Positions 16,198 to 20,797 of a stretch of DNA of 20,797 bases are shown piece after piece. The stretch comes from Pyropia haitanensis (taxonomy: Eukaryota > Rhodophyta > Bangiophyceae > Bangiales > Bangiaceae): NCBI GenBank assembly GCA_008729055.1, contig SDUX01000023.1, positions 1 to 20,797 on the forward strand. The letters are read 5' to 3'. Every line of letters starts with the position of its first letter. Position 1 is the first letter of the stretch. The position numbers were made by a program, and so were the translations under genes. The notes under the pieces were generated by a model. That model was not told the origin of the DNA, did not search any database, and was given only the letters and a program-made list of their open reading frames with translations.

Positions 16198-18960
16198 ACA
16201 GTCAAGTTTGGTGTGGGAGTGGGGGAGAAAGGGTGGGTGAGGCGGCCTTTGCTAGTGGTGGTGGTGGGGACGGCAGCGGCCATCGGCATGGCGGCAGCGG
16301 CGGGTGGGGGGAAGGGGAAACGCACCCGCCCTCTGGGGGGGAGGAGGGCAGCGCCGGCGGTGGTGACGCCGCCGGTAGCGCGGGCGGTGTGAGGGTGCTC
16401 GCCGTGTAGCCGGCGGCGTGCACTGCGGCGGCTGTGGCGGCGGCGGCGGCAGCGGCGTTGGACGCTGCAAGCGGGCACAAGCCACGGGGTGACGTGCTCG
16501 AGAGGAGAGGGGGGGGGAGCGGGCGACGTCGCGGCCGCCATCGATCTGCCTGCCCCTGCCGACGGCGGCGATGGTGGCGGTGGTGGTGGCTGTGGCGGGC
16601 GCGACGGGCGCAGGGCTGGCGGCGTCGCCGCCGCCACCGCGGCCACCGCGGCCGTCGCCCCCCCCCCCCCGGCGCCGCGCCGGGAGCGCCGGGCGTGACT
16701 GCCCCGCCGCGACGCGGTTGCCCGCCACCGCGGCGGCCAGCACGGAGGCGGCCTGGTCGCCGCGGCCGCCGCGGCGGCGGCCGCCACCAAAACCCGCCGC
16801 GTCACCGCCGCCGCTGCCGTCGCGGCCCGCCGAACCGTCCCCTCTCCCCTCTTTTCGCCGTGTTCCCCTGTCACGAGAGCAAGCTGTCAGACCGCCTCGT
16901 GTGCGAGAGCAGTGGCGCCCATTCAAAGAGCCAAAAAAAAATCAAACCGCCGGCGTCCCAACTGGGGACGCGCCCACGCGTGTGCTACAGCCCTGACAGT
17001 CCGCGTCCCGACTCGCTACCCACCGGCCGCCGCCCCCACGCGCCGTTCCCGGTCGTGACGTGCGGCGCCAAGACGCAATATCAATGGGCGGCAGACCCTC
17101 GCGGCGTGTGTGTGTCGAGACAAAGTTGGCGCGGCGTTTTTGGTTTGTTTTTCTTTCACAGAACAGGGGGGGGGAAGAACGACGTGTGCGACGCCCGCTG
17201 GGCCGGCAGCGAGGCGCGCACGGCCAGGAAAGAGCCGCTGGAGGTTGCAGGCGGCCCGGCGGCGGCGACGGCGGCCGCCGCACGGCCGCCGATGCGCGCA
17301 GAGGGGGGGAGGGGGCGCTCGCGCCCCGGGCGGACGGCCCAGACGGACCGATGCCGCAGCGGACGCAGTCGCGCTCACCCCCCGCCCCCGTGCCGTCCCA
17401 CCGGCCCTTTTTGAAATCACCCGACAAGCACCCCACCACCCACCGCAAGCAGCACCGGCCGCGCCACCCACCGCACGCTACCTAGCGAGGCACCCCCCCC
17501 CCCACCTGCTCCCGCGTCAGCCGGCGGCCGCCACCCGACCCGCCGTGGCGCTCGCGCCGGCGTAGCACCCCCCCCCCCCACAAACGGGCTGCGGCACACG
17601 CCCTCACGCCAGCACGCAGCAACATTTCGTCGGCCTGCTGCAGCTAGCTTCTGCGGCGGTTAACGCGGGACGCTCCCGCGCGGGCCGCCACCCCCAGCAC
17701 CGCCCCGTCCCGCCGCACCCCGCCGCCGCCGCTTCCCGCCGCCGCACCCGCGTCCCCACGCACCCCGCCCCGTCCCGCCGCGCACCGGCGTCCCGCCCCG
17801 CATCCGCCGCGCTGCACGGTGCCCTACGAACCCCGCTTCCCCGCGCGCTTGCCGTCACTCGCGCCACCCACCGCCCTCCCGTGATGTCCGCGTCGGCCGC
17901 CGCCTCCCCCGCACGCGCCGCGGCACGAGCCGCGCGGACGGCTCGCGTCAAACCGTTCCCCCCCCCCCCCCCGCTCGCCCTGCGCGCTCACCCCGCTTGC
18001 GCGCGCGGCGCCCGCCCCGCCCGTTCGAGCTCCTCCCCCAGCGTCCCGCCACCCCCGCCTCTGGCCTCGATCCCCCGTTTCCCGCCCTCCGCCCCCGCTT
18101 CCCGCCCCTCGCCCCTCGGTTTCCGCCCCCGCCCCGCCCCGCCCTCCGGTTTCGCCTCTTGCACCGGGCGGTGGGTGTCACGCGCGAGTATGCCGCGGCG
18201 GGAGCTGCCTACCGCTAACGACCGTTCGTGACGGCGTGCCGCCGTCGCTGCCCGCTGCTCGCTGCCGTTGCCCGCGCCGCAGCCGTTGCGGCCGCAGGCG
18301 CCGTTACGGTGGCCACCGCCGAGTTGGTGGGCGCGCGTCCCCGCCACGCGGCGGTGGTGGCCGCCAACGGCGACGGCAACATTGGCGCGTCCCGGGCCGC
18401 TGCCGCTCGCGCCGTCGCGGCGGTCGGTGGGCGCCGGCGGTGTCTTGGCGCGCCAAGGATCGACGCGGCGACGGGTGGAGGGGCTTCCCGTCACGCCCAC
18501 CGCACGCCCCCACGCTTCCACCTCTGCTGCCGCTGTCGCCACCCGCTTTCCACCTCCACGTCCACCCCGATCCGGCTGCCGCCCAGATCGCTGCACCACC
18601 CATCGCCCCGCATGCCAACTCTGCTGTTGGTGCGACGGGCGCCGAGAGCGGCGGCGGGCGGGGACGGGCGTGGGACGGCGGCTGGCGGGGCTCGACCGCG
18701 ACGCTGCCGCCGCTGCGCTGCCGCCGCCATCACGTTGACCCCGCTCCGACCCGCGACCACGATCCGGCGGCCGTGGAGGAGTGCGTTCAACCCACGGTGC
18801 CCCCGGCCGAGCGCCGCACTTCCCACGACAGCGTCTTTTTCACGGTAGGTTTTGTGCTGTTTCCCTCCCTCCTTTATTGGTGTGTGTCCGCCCGCTTTTT
18901 TTGTGTGATTCTGTTTTCCGCGCGTCTGCCGTCCGTTGACTTGCAGCCTCGTTCATCTCC
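16198..18960. other. Long GC-rich stretch, no defensible gene
   Basis: Frames on both strands are composition-driven. Isolated features are a pyrimidine-rich splice-acceptor-like string ending in TTTCACAG at 17161, an A-run region near 16930, and long C-rich text at 17400-18150. A possible 102-base intron lies at 18845-18946: donor GTAGGT, acceptor TTGACTTGCAG, in frame on both sides. The peptide before it (for instance HVHPDPAAAQIAAPPIAPHA and PPAERRTSHDSVFFT) looks more protein-like than its surroundings, but it has no ATG and no family. I therefore do not call a gene. Confidence 0.4.
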
Positions 18961-19004
18961 CTGCCGGTCCGCGCCAGGCGGTCCTTTTTGTTTTGAGGGC
19001 ATGG

Positions 19005-20140
19005 ATATCCCTGTTGCTGTCTCCCTCTTCCTGTCTGTGGGGGAGCGGGGACAGCATGCGCGGACAGAGGTGGCGTTAGAGCGCCTCCTGCTTTATCGCG
19101 CCCCGCGCTGGGAGGGGGTGTGCTGCGATGGCACTCCTTCCCTCGCGCGACGCCACTGCCCGCTGCTGAAATACGCAGTGGGGCGGGGCGGAGGTGCGAA
19201 AGGGCGGGTCGTGAACGGACGACGACGGCGGGGCGCTGCCACGGCGGCGCCTGTTTGTTTGATCGCGCCATCGTGCTCCATTGCCTGCGTGCGTGTGTGT
19301 GTGTGTGGCCTTTCCCCGGCGGCCTGTCTGCCTCGCCCCGGCCTGATCCACAACAGGTAGCTTCCGTCGCTGGTGGCGGAGTTATTCCTGTGGCCTTTCT
19401 CTTCTTCCCGTGTGGTAGAGGGGGGGGTTTTTGGCGCGTGTGGATCGTTGTGGCGCCGCCCCTGTATCGCGCCGCGCCCATGCGGGGGGGGGATCGCTTC
19501 CGCGCTCCTCCCCGCTGACGCGCGGCGCCACGGCCCACTGCTATTACGCAGTGTGATGGGCAGGGGGCGGGGGGATTGGCCGTCGGGATGGGGACGGCAC
19601 CATGCGCGTCGCGGTACTGGTTGCGCTTGTCGTTTGTGTCTCTGTCGTCTTGTTGGGTGTGCTTTTCGTTTCTCTCTCTCGCCCGACCTCCGCCGACTAC
19701 CGGTCTTCACGTCCCCTTCCCGCTCCGCAACAGGTGACTCCCTTTTGTTGGGAGCATGGGCTTTCCTGTTGCTGTTCCTCCCTTTCCGTACTCGGGGGGG
19801 GGGTTCGGCGGATGCGGACGGCAGTGGCGTTTGAGCGCTGCCCTTGTATCGCGCCCGCGTGCCGGAGGGGGGGGGGGGCGCGCTCCCGCGCGCCTTTCCC
19901 TCCCCGCACGCGGCGCCACTCCCCGCTGCTGTTACGCAGCGGCATGGGGAGGGGGTGCGGGGTGGCCGGTGGTCGGTGGACGGCGATGGCGCCGCGTGCG
20001 TGCCGCGCGGCTCCTGTTCCTGGCGCACGCGCGGGAGGCGGCGGGGGGGGGGGAGGGCGCCTGTGGGCCCACCCCACCCACCACTGCCCTTCGCGCGGCG
20101 CCAGCGCACGCTGCTATTACGCAGTTTGACGGCCGGGTGA
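19005..20140. repeat. ~378-bp tandem repeat, three diverged units
   Basis: The words CCTGTTGCTG/CCTGTGGCCT recur at 19010, 19387 and 19765, a spacing of 377-378 bases. Each is followed at similar distances by a TATCGCGCC word and then the dyad CTGCT-(R)TTA-CGCAG (19538-19551, 19926-19939; a variant at 19163-19178). A fourth dyad at 20111-20124, only 185 bases on, indicates a truncated last unit. Units are diverged and differ in their G runs. Frames crossing the repeat on either strand lack an ATG start and change frame from unit to unit. Confidence 0.8.
19289..19307 (+). repeat. GT dinucleotide microsatellite
   Basis: A short (GT)n run, preceded by TGCGTGC, within the first 378-bp unit and absent from the other units. 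Confidence 0.85.
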
Positions 20141-20350
20141 GAGGGAGGGGCGGGTCGCTCATCTACCTGATGCGCGAAAGTGCGGTGGAGCGAATTTGCG
20201 CCTTGACCGTGCGACTGACAATTTTCGTTTGTCTTCCTGGGCGCTTTCTTCTGTGACTGTGATTGGTCTGGTACTGTTCTCTCTTTTCGTCGCTGCCGCT
20301 TCTCCACCCTTCGTCGAGCTCTTCCTGTCGTCAACACTCCCCGTGCCGCC

Positions 20351-20700
20351 GCTCCCCACCGGCGGCGGCGAGATGTCGCTGTTGGCGGCGGCGCCGCCCC
20401 CTCCCTCCCGCCGGCGGCAAGGAGTCGCTGTTACCGTGGCGCCTGCCGGCTGGCGGCGCCGCCCCCCCCGCTCCCTACGGCGGCAAGATGTCGCTGGAGG
20501 TGGAGGCGCAAGCCGGCTGGCGGCGCCTCCCCCACGCCGACGGCGGCGAGATGCCGCTCTTGGTGGCGGCGCGTGACGGCCGGCGACGCCGCCCACCCTT
20601 CCCAACGACGGCAAGTTGTCGCTGTAGGCGGTGGCACCTGCCGGCTGGCAGCGCCGCTCCCCCTCGCTCCCGACCGCCGCAAGTCGTCGGTGTTGACGGC
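20351..20700. repeat. ~65-bp GC-rich tandem repeat, six copies
   Basis: Copies of (A/C)CGGCGGCAAG(A/T)TGTCGCTG followed by GGCGGCGCCTGCCGGCTGGCGGCGCC and a C-rich end start near 20362, 20414, 20477, 20540, 20606 and 20673. The period is about 63-67 bases, with one shortened first copy. The decayed repeats at 500-695 belong to the same family and lie in the same orientation. Confidence 0.85.
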
Positions 20701-20704
20701 GGCG

Positions 20705-20797
20705 CCTACCTGATGGCGGCGCGCCCCCCCCGCCGCCGGCAGCTCCCCCCTGCCGCGGCGTCTTCTTCCTCTTTGGGGGCGGCGCCGGCGTACTTTT
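20705..20797. repeat. ~80-bp dyad minisatellite, first copy of right block
   Basis: GCCGCCGGCAGCTCCCCCCTGCCG, then CGGCGTCTTCTTCCTCTTTG and GGCGGCGCCGGCGTACTTTT, matching the unit at 1-412 in the same orientation. The window ends at the TACTTTT marker, so the array probably continues. Confidence 0.85.

Noticed and set aside
19093..20337. 414-codon minus frame across the 378-bp repeats
   Set aside because: It has a GTG start only, its similar peptides recur because the DNA repeats, and there is no family match.
20196..20576. Frame with a hydrophobic segment (SSVTVIGLVLFSLFVAAASP)
   Set aside because: No ATG start, and after about 45 residues it enters the 65-bp repeats, so the segment is probably chance T-rich sequence.

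Overview
The window looks like nuclear DNA from a very GC-rich eukaryote, most likely an alga. Three things point away from bacteria: a eukaryotic-type MCM4 helicase fragment, hAT-type transposase relics, and long stretches of nested satellite DNA. The one well-supported gene is a long intron-free frame with extreme G/C at third positions. A bangiophyte red alga (Porphyra/Pyropia-like) is my leading guess from composition and low intron content, but nothing here proves it.

Layout. 1-700: an ~80-bp dyad minisatellite followed by decayed ~65-bp repeats. 1659-2786 (+): an Ala/Pro/Gly-rich hypothetical protein with a (P11-S) tract and a helical C-terminal tail. 3546-6130: a markedly AT-richer island of transposon debris. 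It holds a BED-finger-like hAT fragment (-), a ~550-bp segment bounded by inverted repeats, paired 22-bp direct repeats and a broken hAT C-terminal dimerisation domain (-). 7005-9332 (+): an armadillo-repeat protein, the best gene in the window; an in-frame TGA separates its body from a coding-like N-terminal extension. 9546-10104 (-): the decayed C-terminus of MCM4, convergent with the armadillo gene. 10125-14066: a macrosatellite of three ~1.0-1.4-kb units plus partial ones, each with an A-rich end, CCA-triplet blocks and an internal ~80-bp CCG-rich array. 14067-18960: very GC-rich sequence with no gene I can defend, apart from a promoter-like dip and a 55-codon reading frame at 16030. 19005-20140: a ~378-bp tandem repeat carrying a conserved short dyad. 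20351-20797: the same two minisatellite families as at the left end, so both ends of the window lie in the same repeat family.

I see no operon-like cooperation between genes and no clear new defence or mobile system. The most informative observations are the MCM4 relic at the edge of the macrosatellite, the hAT fragments lying in the wrong order, the nested satellite architecture, and the in-frame TGA in front of the armadillo gene. Many disruptions sit beside homopolymers, so assembly or sequencing error is a live alternative for several of them.
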